DNA from: SHZL01 sp031362985
GTDB lineage: Bacteria; Pseudomonadota; Gammaproteobacteria; Xanthomonadales; SZUA-36
Assembly: GCA_031362985.1 (NCBI GenBank)
Contig: JANLTO010000179.1
Location: forward strand, 1 to 64,000
Length of the DNA stretch: 64,000 bases
Direction of reading: 5' to 3'
Shown: positions 41,980 to 49,315 of the stretch, one piece after another
Position numbering within the stretch: position 1 is the stretch's first letter
Layout: every line of letters starts with the position of its first letter
Notes under the pieces: generated by a model
What the model saw: the letters and a program-made list of their open reading frames with translations, nothing else
Told to the model about the DNA's origin: nothing
The model's database searches: none
Program-made: the position numbers and the translations under genes

Positions 41980-42879
41980 TCAGGCAGCCATCCAGTCGAC
42001 CACCGCCTGGGCCCAGGCCTCCCCGTCTTCCTCCTGGATAAAATGATGGCCCTTCAGGGTGCAGTGTGGCTGACCCTGCGTTCCGGGGACCCATTGCCGG
42101 AATGGCCGGTCGGCGCCCTGCGTAATCGGGTCACTGTCCGAGTAACACAGCAGTACCGGCTTGTGCCACTGCATTAATTGTTTCCACGCCCTGCGGTTGT
42201 CTTCAGACGCGGGATCATCCGGGCGGCCGGGCACCAGCATGGGAAACTGGCGCGCTCCCGCTTTGAAGGAATCGTCCGGGAAAGGAGCACGATACGCGGC
42301 AATTACTGCCTCGCTCAAATTCCCCCGGCCAAACAGGTTGACAATGAATCCCGTATCAAAGTCTCCGTGGCGCTGACTGAAGGCCCGCCAGCGTTCAAAT
42401 GCTTCGCCCATGCTGTGATCGCCGGTAGGCAGCCCAGTATTTGATATGGAAAAACTGGCAAACTGATCCGGGTTCTCCGCCACCAGGCGCAAACCAATCA
42501 ATCCGCCCCAGTCCTGCCCCAGCAGGCATACCTGTTCCACACGCATGGCAGCCAGCCATTGCGCCATCCACTGTACATGTTTCCTGTAAGTGTAATCCGC
42601 ACGACTGGCGGGTTTGTCTGAGCGGCCAAAGCCTACGAGATCAGGCGCCAGCACGCGCAGCCCCGCGGCAGTAAATACCGGGATCATTTTGCGGTAGAGG
42701 TAACTCCAACTGGGCTCGCCATGCAGGCACAAGACGACCCGGCCGTCACGCGGGCCTTCATCCAGGTAATGAATTCGCAAGCTGCCAAGTTCAGCGTCGG
42801 TGATATCAAGGTAGTGCGGTTGAAACGGAAACTCCGGCAGGTCTGCAAAACACTCATCCGGGGTGCGCAGCACTGGCAT
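41980..42879 (-). CDS. Haloalkane dehalogenase, HLD-I (DhlA-like)
   Basis: 299 residues of the alpha/beta-hydrolase fold. HGEPSWSYLYRKMIPVF matches the DhlA-type oxyanion/halide loop almost word for word. The nucleophile is the Asp of LGQDWGGLIG, adjacent to the halide-binding Trp, and the catalytic His is in KGHHFIQEEDG. It would hydrolyse a carbon-halogen bond to alcohol and halide in the cytosol. Its start abuts the msrQ stop with no gap, so it is co-expressed with the methionine-sulfoxide repair genes, an unusual partner. Substrate unknown; related epoxide hydrolases lack the DW pair. Confidence 0.88.
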   Translation of the reverse strand: MPVLRTPDECFADLPEFPFQPHYLDITDAELGSLRIHYLDEGPRDGRVVLCLHGEPSWSYLYRKMIPVFTAAGLRVLAPDLVGFGRSDKPASRADYTYRKHVQWMAQWLAAMRVEQVCLLGQDWGGLIGLRLVAENPDQFASFSISNTGLPTGDHSMGEAFERWRAFSQRHGDFDTGFIVNLFGRGNLSEAVIAAYRAPFPDDSFKAGARQFPMLVPGRPDDPASEDNRRAWKQLMQWHKPVLLCYSDSDPITQGADRPFRQWVPGTQGQPHCTLKGHHFIQEEDGEAWAQAVVDWMAA

Positions 42880-43554
42880 CTATGCAGGCTCCTTGTCCAG
42901 GGAGGGCGGGCCACTCACAGGCAGTCCGAGCATTGCTTGCCGTCGGTTCGCACTCCGTTTCTTCTTGCGCCACCCGCTCACCACACGATACCCCAGCAGC
43001 AAGGCCAGGATGCCAGCATAAATCAGCGGCTCGGAAATGTCCTTCTTAACCTGCCAGTAGAAATGCCAGACACCCAGTATGGCAATGACATACACCAGGC
43101 GGTGCAGTAACAGCCAACGACGGCCGAGGCGGCGCATCATTGCGGCCGTTGAAGTGAACGCGAGCGGAATCAGCAGAGTCAGCCCGGTAATTCCGAGCGT
43201 GATATAAGGTCGCTCGAGGATGTCCTCGCCAATGGCGGCAAAATCAAAACGCTGGTCCAGGCCCGAATAGATCAGAAAATGCAGGCAAATATAAAAAAAG
43301 GCAAACAGGCCAAACATGCGCCGAAACCGCAGCAGCCAGTTCTGGCCGGTAAGCTCCCTCAACGGGGTTACGCTGAGGGTGACCAGCAAAAAAATAAGCC
43401 CCCACAATCCGCAGCGATGGATTAATTGTTCTATGGGATTTGCGCCCAAGCCCAGCCCCGCAATACCGAAGGCTTCCAGCGCCAGCTTGCCCAGGGGCAC
43501 AAGGCAAACCAGGAACACCGGTACCTTGAGCAGGCGCACCGCGCGCAGATTCAT
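42880..43554 (-). CDS. msrQ: MsrQ, heme b membrane subunit of periplasmic methionine sulfoxide reductase
   Basis: 224 residues with six TM helices and the ferric-reductase-like heme ligands: WGLIFLLVTLSVTPLREL, FRRMFGLFAFFYICLHFLIYSGLDQ and LLLHRLVYVIAILGVWHFYWQVKKD. It passes electrons from the quinone pool or a flavin reductase to the molybdenum subunit MsrP, encoded 35 bp upstream. The C-terminal ~40 residues are basic and cytoplasmic. Confidence 0.92.
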   Translation of the reverse strand: MNLRAVRLLKVPVFLVCLVPLGKLALEAFGIAGLGLGANPIEQLIHRCGLWGLIFLLVTLSVTPLRELTGQNWLLRFRRMFGLFAFFYICLHFLIYSGLDQRFDFAAIGEDILERPYITLGITGLTLLIPLAFTSTAAMMRRLGRRWLLLHRLVYVIAILGVWHFYWQVKKDISEPLIYAGILALLLGYRVVSGWRKKKRSANRRQAMLGLPVSGPPSLDKEPA

Positions 43555-43589
43555 GGCCGCACCGGCCAGGCTAGGAGCGTAATGGTCAC

Positions 43590-44537
43590 TCAGTAGTGCT
43601 TGCGTAGATCCAGGCCAGTGTATAAAGAAGCAACCTCTTCGCCGTAGCCATTGAACATCAGCGTGGCTTGCTTCTCAGCGAAAAGGCCGCCACCGATACG
43701 GCGCTCCCTGGCCTGGCTCCAGCGCGGGTGGTCAACTTCCGGATTCACATTGGCATAGAAACCATATTCGCGTGGAGCTGACAGTGCCCAGCTGGTCTTG
43801 GGCTGGCTTTCGGTGAATTCAATTTCAACTATGGACTTGATGCTCTTGAACCCGTATTTCCACGGCACCACCAGTCGTAAAGGGGCACCATTCTGATTGG
43901 GCAAGGCCTTGCCATAAAGCCCTATGGCCATCAGCGCCAGGGGATTCATTGCCTCGGCAATGGTCAATCCTTCCACGTAGGGCCAATCCAGCACGCCGCG
44001 GCGTTGCCCGGGCATTTGCTTGGGATCGTACAGGGTTTTGAAGCGGACGAATTTGGCATTGGAATTCGGCTCAAATCGCTGCACCAGGTCCGCCAAAGGA
44101 AAACCCACCCACGGAATGACCATGGACCAGGCTTCCACGCAGCGGTGCCGGTAGACGCGGTCTTGCAGCGCGTGTGGCTTGATGATGTCTTCAAAAACAT
44201 AGTTTCCGGGCTTGTTGCACTCACCCGATATCTTCACCGACCAGGGCGCGGTGACAAAATCCTGGGCGTATTCGTACGGGTCTTCCTTGCTGGTGCCAAA
44301 TTCGTAAAAATTGTTGTAGGTGGTGACGTCCTCCCACGAATTGGGAACCTCTTCAGTGCTGTATGGCCCGGGCACGGTTTTCAGCGACTGCCCGCTTGCA
44401 GCCTTGGCCATGGACACGCGCGTCACCAGCGCAGCGCCGGTAACTGCCAGTGCGGCAGTTTGCAAGAATCTGCGCCGGCCCAGGTAATTGGACTCACTGG
44501 TGATTTCAGAAGATTTGATACTGTTGATTGCTGGCAT
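43590..44537 (-). CDS. msrP: MsrP, periplasmic molybdopterin methionine sulfoxide reductase
   Basis: 315 residues from the ATG at 44537, supported by GGAG nine bases upstream; frames starting 15-72 bp further upstream lack it. A Tat signal peptide is present (NYLGRRRFLQTAALAVTGAALVTR). The molybdenum ligand cysteine is in YRHRCVEAWSMVIPWVGFPLADL near residue 132, and WKYGFKSIKSIVEIEF and the closing LFNGYGEEVASLYTGLDLRKHY are typical of YedY/MsrP. It repairs oxidised methionines in envelope proteins, fed by MsrQ. Confidence 0.95.
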   Translation of the reverse strand: MPAINSIKSSEITSESNYLGRRRFLQTAALAVTGAALVTRVSMAKAASGQSLKTVPGPYSTEEVPNSWEDVTTYNNFYEFGTSKEDPYEYAQDFVTAPWSVKISGECNKPGNYVFEDIIKPHALQDRVYRHRCVEAWSMVIPWVGFPLADLVQRFEPNSNAKFVRFKTLYDPKQMPGQRRGVLDWPYVEGLTIAEAMNPLALMAIGLYGKALPNQNGAPLRLVVPWKYGFKSIKSIVEIEFTESQPKTSWALSAPREYGFYANVNPEVDHPRWSQARERRIGGGLFAEKQATLMFNGYGEEVASLYTGLDLRKHY

Positions 44538-44627
44538 AGGTTGATGCTCCATGATCAGGATTCGAGCATTAGACCCGATCTGCGCCCCGGGCATTACAAC
44601 CATTTGCAAAAGACTCCCCGCAGTGAG

Positions 44628-46733
44628 CTACTGCGCGTCGGTAGATGCATTTCCACCGGCACTGAGGCGATCCGCATACGGTTTGAAACTGATGTCCCGG
44701 CCAAGGAAGTCGCGCACCAATTCCGCTGCGGGTTTGGCCCCGCCCTGCCCGAGCACCCGGTCGCGATACTCACCGGCAGTTTCAACATTGCGCAGACCTT
44801 CCTGCTGGAAGCGCGTGAACATGTCAGCGGCAATGGCCAGTGACCACTGGTAAGTGTAATAAATCGCTGAGTAGCCATTGAGGTGTCCAAAAGCCGCATA
44901 GAAATGGCCGTCTTTCAGGGGCTCAAACGGCGTGTATTCCCTGCTCATCTCATCCGTGAATGCCTTGATATCCAGGGCTTGTGGGTCCTGGTTGTATAAA
45001 CCCATGGACATGGCCGCCAGGGATAACTGCCGGCGTGTATCCAGGCCCAAACTGAAATCACGCGCAGCAATCATTCGATCCAGCAGGGGCTTGGGGATAG
45101 GTTCACCTGCAGCGTTCCTGGCAAATTGTGACAGCGTGTCATAGTCCCAGACCCACTCTTCCAGCATTTGCGAAGGAGCTTCCACGAAGTCCCATTCCGT
45201 GGCGATGCCGGAAACACCAGCCCAGTGATGTCTGCCCGATAGCATGGTATGCATCAGGTGGCCAAACTCATGCAAAAAGGTCTCGACGTCACCGTGTTCC
45301 ATCAAGCCATCGCCGCTGGGGAAATTGCAGACCAGAGCCGCCAGTGGCGTTTGCACCCCAGCGATACCGTTGCGCAATGGAAATTGTGCTGCGTGTTGAT
45401 ACTTGTTCGGGCGGGGGTGCATATCGAGAAAGAAATTACCGATCAGCTGATCTCCATCCCACAGTTCATAAGCCTCAACGGATTCGTCCCAGGTGTAGGT
45501 CTGCCATGGTTTGATCTGCAGATTGAACAGATCCTGCACCAGCATCAAAATGCCGTCACGGGTATGGCTATAGCTGAAGTATTCGCGTACCTCCTTGGAA
45601 TCGACCTTGTACTCCTCGGCTTTCACTTTCTCGCCCAGGTAGCTGGCTTGCCACGACTCGACTTTGCCGGCATCCGGTTTATCCTGTTGCAAGCGCGCCA
45701 GTAACATGGCGTACTCCCGCTCCTGGGACTGCGCCGTATAGCCTTTGATTTCCTCGAGGAAACTCTCCACCCGTTGGGGCGAGCCGACCATCTTGTCGGC
45801 GGTAACCCATTGTGCGTAATTTTCAAAACCCAGCAACCTGGCCAGTTCGAAGCGTAGTGCCAACAACTTTTCCAGCACGGCCTGGTTTTGCGGATAAGCC
45901 AGGCTATTTCTCAGCAGGGAAAGCTGGTGACGGAGTTCATCACTCTTGGCATAGTTCATGAACGGAAACAGGTCGGGGTACTGCGTGGAAATGCGAATCT
46001 TGCCGTCATCTCCGGGCGGGTGCGCTGCGATGTAGTCCTGCGGCAGGCCTGCGAGTTGGTCTACCGAGTCCAACTCCAGGTACAGCACCGAATCGCGAAT
46101 ATTGTTATCGAATTCCTGACCCACCACCGTAAGCTCTTCATTCAAAGCCTTGATGCGCGCCCGGGTAGCATCATCTTTATCCACGCCGGAAAGGTGAAAG
46201 TCCCTCAACTGCTTTTCCACGAACCGCTGTGCGTCTGCGTCGGCTGTGGCGAGTTCGACCTGACTGACGCGGTCGTAAAGGGGCCGGGACAGGGAATAGT
46301 CCGAGAACACGCTGGTCAAGGCCTGGCTGCAATCGTCTCCGGACTTTCTCACCCCCTCATCCGGGCTGATACCTGCCAGTGATGCGGCGGTATACGCCAT
46401 GTTGGTGGCGCTGACGATCACGGCATTGTATGGCTCCAGGAAATTTTCAACGGTTGGAATGCCTGCGAAACCTTCCAGCAAGCTCAACCATTCCTTCAAG
46501 TTAACCACTTCGGCTTCACAGGCCGCAGTCATTGCCACTCCCGTGTTTAGCTCGGCAAGTTCCGGTATGCGATACACCGCAACCAGCTCACCGGCCGTAT
46601 TGGCTTCAAGCGCAGCAGGTGCTTCAGCCTGAACGCCGGCTCCGGCGCTGGCTCCGGTTTCAGATTGAGGCTCGCAGGCAGCGAGGACCGTCGCGACCAA
46701 AAGAACCAGGGAGAAAATGCGGATTGTGCTCAT
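44628..46733 (-). CDS. M3 family zinc oligopeptidase lipoprotein
   Basis: 701 residues. The N-terminus is a lipoprotein signal (MSTIRIFSLVLLVATVLAACEPQ, lipobox LAAC), so it should be anchored in the periplasm. The M3 zinc motif FLHEFGHLMHTMLSGR lies near residue 487, with a downstream Glu in WDFVEAPSQMLEEWVWD. Length and layout match oligopeptidase A / Dcp-like enzymes, which trim short peptides. It lies 90 bp upstream of msrP on the same strand. The dispersed element copy 3 is just upstream of its start. Confidence 0.9.
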   Translation of the reverse strand: MSTIRIFSLVLLVATVLAACEPQSETGASAGAGVQAEAPAALEANTAGELVAVYRIPELAELNTGVAMTAACEAEVVNLKEWLSLLEGFAGIPTVENFLEPYNAVIVSATNMAYTAASLAGISPDEGVRKSGDDCSQALTSVFSDYSLSRPLYDRVSQVELATADADAQRFVEKQLRDFHLSGVDKDDATRARIKALNEELTVVGQEFDNNIRDSVLYLELDSVDQLAGLPQDYIAAHPPGDDGKIRISTQYPDLFPFMNYAKSDELRHQLSLLRNSLAYPQNQAVLEKLLALRFELARLLGFENYAQWVTADKMVGSPQRVESFLEEIKGYTAQSQEREYAMLLARLQQDKPDAGKVESWQASYLGEKVKAEEYKVDSKEVREYFSYSHTRDGILMLVQDLFNLQIKPWQTYTWDESVEAYELWDGDQLIGNFFLDMHPRPNKYQHAAQFPLRNGIAGVQTPLAALVCNFPSGDGLMEHGDVETFLHEFGHLMHTMLSGRHHWAGVSGIATEWDFVEAPSQMLEEWVWDYDTLSQFARNAAGEPIPKPLLDRMIAARDFSLGLDTRRQLSLAAMSMGLYNQDPQALDIKAFTDEMSREYTPFEPLKDGHFYAAFGHLNGYSAIYYTYQWSLAIAADMFTRFQQEGLRNVETAGEYRDRVLGQGGAKPAAELVRDFLGRDISFKPYADRLSAGGNASTDAQ

Positions 46734-46752
46734 GGTTTAAGTCTCAATTTTA

Positions 46753-46781
46753 GGGAAACTCTGATTTATTCAGAGCTTCCC
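46753..46781. repeat. Dispersed near-palindromic element, copy 3 (best copy)
   Basis: GGGAAACTCTGA, TTTAT, TCAGAGCTTCCC: both arms pair over 12 positions with one mismatch, extended by TTA/TAA on the outside (46750-46784). It lies 20 bp upstream of the M3 peptidase start, not after a gene, which argues against a simple terminator role. Related copies at 5209 and 36623. Confidence 0.75.
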
Positions 46782-46898
46782 TAAGTTTACGTTTATCAGT
46801 TCGAACCAGGTCTCCAGCATGCACTACTCCAGCTCCCGGCAAGCGGAATTTCAGGCAAAACGTTGGACGGGCACGTCAAGTGGTGTCTGGCAGACGCT

Positions 46899-48713
46899 TC
46901 AGTCGGACTTTTCCTGTTCAATGCCCAGCTCAGCATCCTCGATTGCCATGTCTCCCAGCACGGCCTTGACCGACTCATCCGCCTGGTGCCAAATGACTGC
47001 CAGCTTTGCCAGCGTGAACATCGCCGCTGCACTGTTACCCGGTTTTTCCTGCGCCTGGGCGAGGCCCAGCAGGGAACGCGTACGTTGCCGCGCACGCGAC
47101 AGTTCCAGCTGGAATGCAGCGGCAGATTCGGCATACTGTTGATTTTCCATCAGCAATTCACCCAACATCTCGGCAGCCGGCCAGTCTACAAAGGGAGGGC
47201 CGAACGCAACCGGCATTTCACCCTCCAGCCGGCTGGCTTCGGTGGCATGCACGACTGCAGCAGCGTAGTCACTGCGGGCAATTTCGACGCCCGCCTGCAT
47301 TTCCTGCTCCAGTACGGCCAAGCGCTGCAGGTACAAGGCGTCTCCCGGAGCGGTCTCCGGCTTGAGGCGAATGGCCGGTTCGAGGTCGGTGCGCAGTTGC
47401 TGGAATTGTTGCAGGTAAGATGTTGCCACTGAGGCCTGGCCGCCATAGGCAGCACGCAGGCTTTGCACATAAGTAAACGTCAGGTTGGGGTCGAAGGCAT
47501 CGCCAAGATGAAATTGCCATTGCGCTACCGTCCCGCTCCAGTCGCGGGTCTCGATCAGGTAACGCGCCCACATCTGCACCACTGAACCCGTTATGGAATC
47601 ATCCGCATCCAGGGTCAGGCGGTCTTCCGGCGATTTCGTTTCGGCCTGCTTTTCTGCCTGTTCCTCAGCATAAGCCGCGTTCAGCAGTTCCAGTGCCGGA
47701 CCGGCCCTGCCCTGCTCGAGATAGCCATACAACAACCAGGAATTGTAATGCCCCCAGTGCCGCGCTTCCTCCCCCAGTTCCACGCGCATTGCATTTTGTA
47801 CTTTTATGGCAGCCTCGTTGGCTTTGACCACGTCATCCCACATACCCAGGGCAAGGAAAATGTGCGAGGTCATATGCAGGGAATGGCCCGCGTCGGGCGC
47901 CATTTCTCCCAGTGCGCGCGCAGCCGCCAATCCCAGCACCGCATGCTCCGGGTCGTCAACGGAATGAATCAGGTAGTGCGCCGCGCCGGGATGCTTCGGA
48001 TGCGCACAGAACACCGATTGGGCAATGGCGGCGGCAAACATGTAAGTCGCAACATCACGCACACCAGCCTGGGTGCCCAACAGGGAAAGTGCATAAAACA
48101 GTTGAACTTCCGGGTCATCCGGGAATTGAGCCGCCATGTTTTCCATGGCTTGCATGTACAACTGATCACGCTGCGTTTTGCTGCCGGATCCGTAGAGAAA
48201 ATCGAGCGACTGCAGGAATCCTTTCTCGAGCAAGGTCGCGGCTGCAGCCTGGCGAAGCTCAGCCGTTGTTCCCAGTTTGGCAAGGGCCGTGCGCGCGGCT
48301 TCCATATCTTGCTGATCCCAGATTGGATGGTTATAGGTCATGGCCTCGCCCCAATAGGCCATGGCAAAGGTGGGTTCAAGCTGCTGCGCGCGGATGAATT
48401 CATCGCGGGCAAACGGATATTCAAACAAATGTAAATACAACATGCCACGGATAAAGGCGGCCTGTGCTTCCGGCGATGTCGTGCTGGTGGGAAAACTGAT
48501 TTCGCCCAGCACCCGGCCAGGAGCTGCGGCTGAGTGGTCTTCGCTGTGTGCTGCAAGATTCAGGGACAGGAGCAGCATAGCCAGCGCCAGGCCGAATCGC
48601 GGCAGGCAAACTCGTCTCGGCCCGGCCAAGACCCTTTGACCGGTCCCGGAACCACCTACAGCACCCGATGCGACACACAGTTTCTGCACGATTTGCCCTC
48701 GTTTGTTCAGCAT
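46899..48713 (-). CDS. Exported TPR protein with conserved histidine motifs
   Basis: 604 residues. A hydrophobic signal segment (LALAMLLLSLNLAAHS, about 41-56) follows a long basic leader, so the true start may be downstream. Residues ~85-130 and ~440-600 contain TPR-like helix pairs (AFIRGMLYLHLFEYPFARDEFIRAQQLEP). In the middle, HPKHPGAAHYLIHSVDDPEHA and GHSLHMTSHIFLALGMWDDV match a widespread TPR family with an invariant HPGxxHYxIH...HMxSHIF pattern (family recollection), possibly a metal site. Function unknown. The upstream region is shared with the divergent DUF2141 gene. Confidence 0.75.
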   Translation of the reverse strand: MLNKRGQIVQKLCVASGAVGGSGTGQRVLAGPRRVCLPRFGLALAMLLLSLNLAAHSEDHSAAAPGRVLGEISFPTSTTSPEAQAAFIRGMLYLHLFEYPFARDEFIRAQQLEPTFAMAYWGEAMTYNHPIWDQQDMEAARTALAKLGTTAELRQAAAATLLEKGFLQSLDFLYGSGSKTQRDQLYMQAMENMAAQFPDDPEVQLFYALSLLGTQAGVRDVATYMFAAAIAQSVFCAHPKHPGAAHYLIHSVDDPEHAVLGLAAARALGEMAPDAGHSLHMTSHIFLALGMWDDVVKANEAAIKVQNAMRVELGEEARHWGHYNSWLLYGYLEQGRAGPALELLNAAYAEEQAEKQAETKSPEDRLTLDADDSITGSVVQMWARYLIETRDWSGTVAQWQFHLGDAFDPNLTFTYVQSLRAAYGGQASVATSYLQQFQQLRTDLEPAIRLKPETAPGDALYLQRLAVLEQEMQAGVEIARSDYAAAVVHATEASRLEGEMPVAFGPPFVDWPAAEMLGELLMENQQYAESAAAFQLELSRARQRTRSLLGLAQAQEKPGNSAAAMFTLAKLAVIWHQADESVKAVLGDMAIEDAELGIEQEKSD

Positions 48714-48878
48714 TTACTCTGTTTACATGATCGCAGCTATACCAGGGCAAAGTAAACCGGTGGCCACTGCCACGCCGCCATTGACAGCCAGGCCTTTGAA
48801 TAGAGCTGCAACAGTCCCCATCTTCGTGTGGCATAGAACAGTGCCCAATCCCCTACCCGAACAGAAGGACGATAAATA

Positions 48879-49304
48879 ATGAAGAGCTCCCGGTTTGCGT
48901 TGCTTGCCACCCTGCTTTTTCTGCCCGCTCTGGCTCATGCCCAGCTGGCCAAGTTGACCGTGGTTGTTAGCGGCATTGCACCCGCCACCGGTACGATCGA
49001 GGTATCCGTTTTTAATAGCGCGGAAACCTTTATGCAAAAACCCCTGCTGCAACAGTCCAGGAAAGTGGACGGGCTTGCCGAAACCAGGTTTGAATTTGCT
49101 GCGTTGCCCGAGGGTGACTACGCTGTCGTGGTGGGCCACGATGCCAACGCCAACGGCGTGCGCGATGCCGGTTTCCTGGGTTTTGGGGGAGAAAGTTACG
49201 CCTATTCCAACGATGCCAGCAGTTGGCTGGGCCGGCCTCCGTTCACAGACGCAAGTTTCAGTGTTGGCAAGGAAGATGTGGAGATTCTGATCGGGCTGGA
49301 GTAA
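48879..49304 (+). CDS. Exported DUF2141 protein
   Basis: 141 residues with signal peptide MKSSRFALLATLLFLPALAHAQ. The mature part (LTVVVSGIAPATGTIEVSVFNSAETFM, then LPEGDYAVVVGHDANANGVRDAGFLGFGGESYAYSND) follows the DUF2141 pattern: a small beta-sandwich with a calcium-like DxNxNGxxD loop. Function unknown; periplasmic or secreted. Convergent with ppc, 11 bp apart. Confidence 0.85.
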   Translation: MKSSRFALLATLLFLPALAHAQLAKLTVVVSGIAPATGTIEVSVFNSAETFMQKPLLQQSRKVDGLAETRFEFAALPEGDYAVVVGHDANANGVRDAGFLGFGGESYAYSNDASSWLGRPPFTDASFSVGKEDVEILIGLE

Positions 49305-49315
49305 GGCAGCAGCGC

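Noticed and set aside
46796..47134. 112-codon - strand frame overlapping the end of the TPR gene
   Set aside because: It is a +1 shadow of the TPR gene with odd Arg/Trp/Ser-rich composition and no homologous look; no frameshift in the TPR gene is needed.
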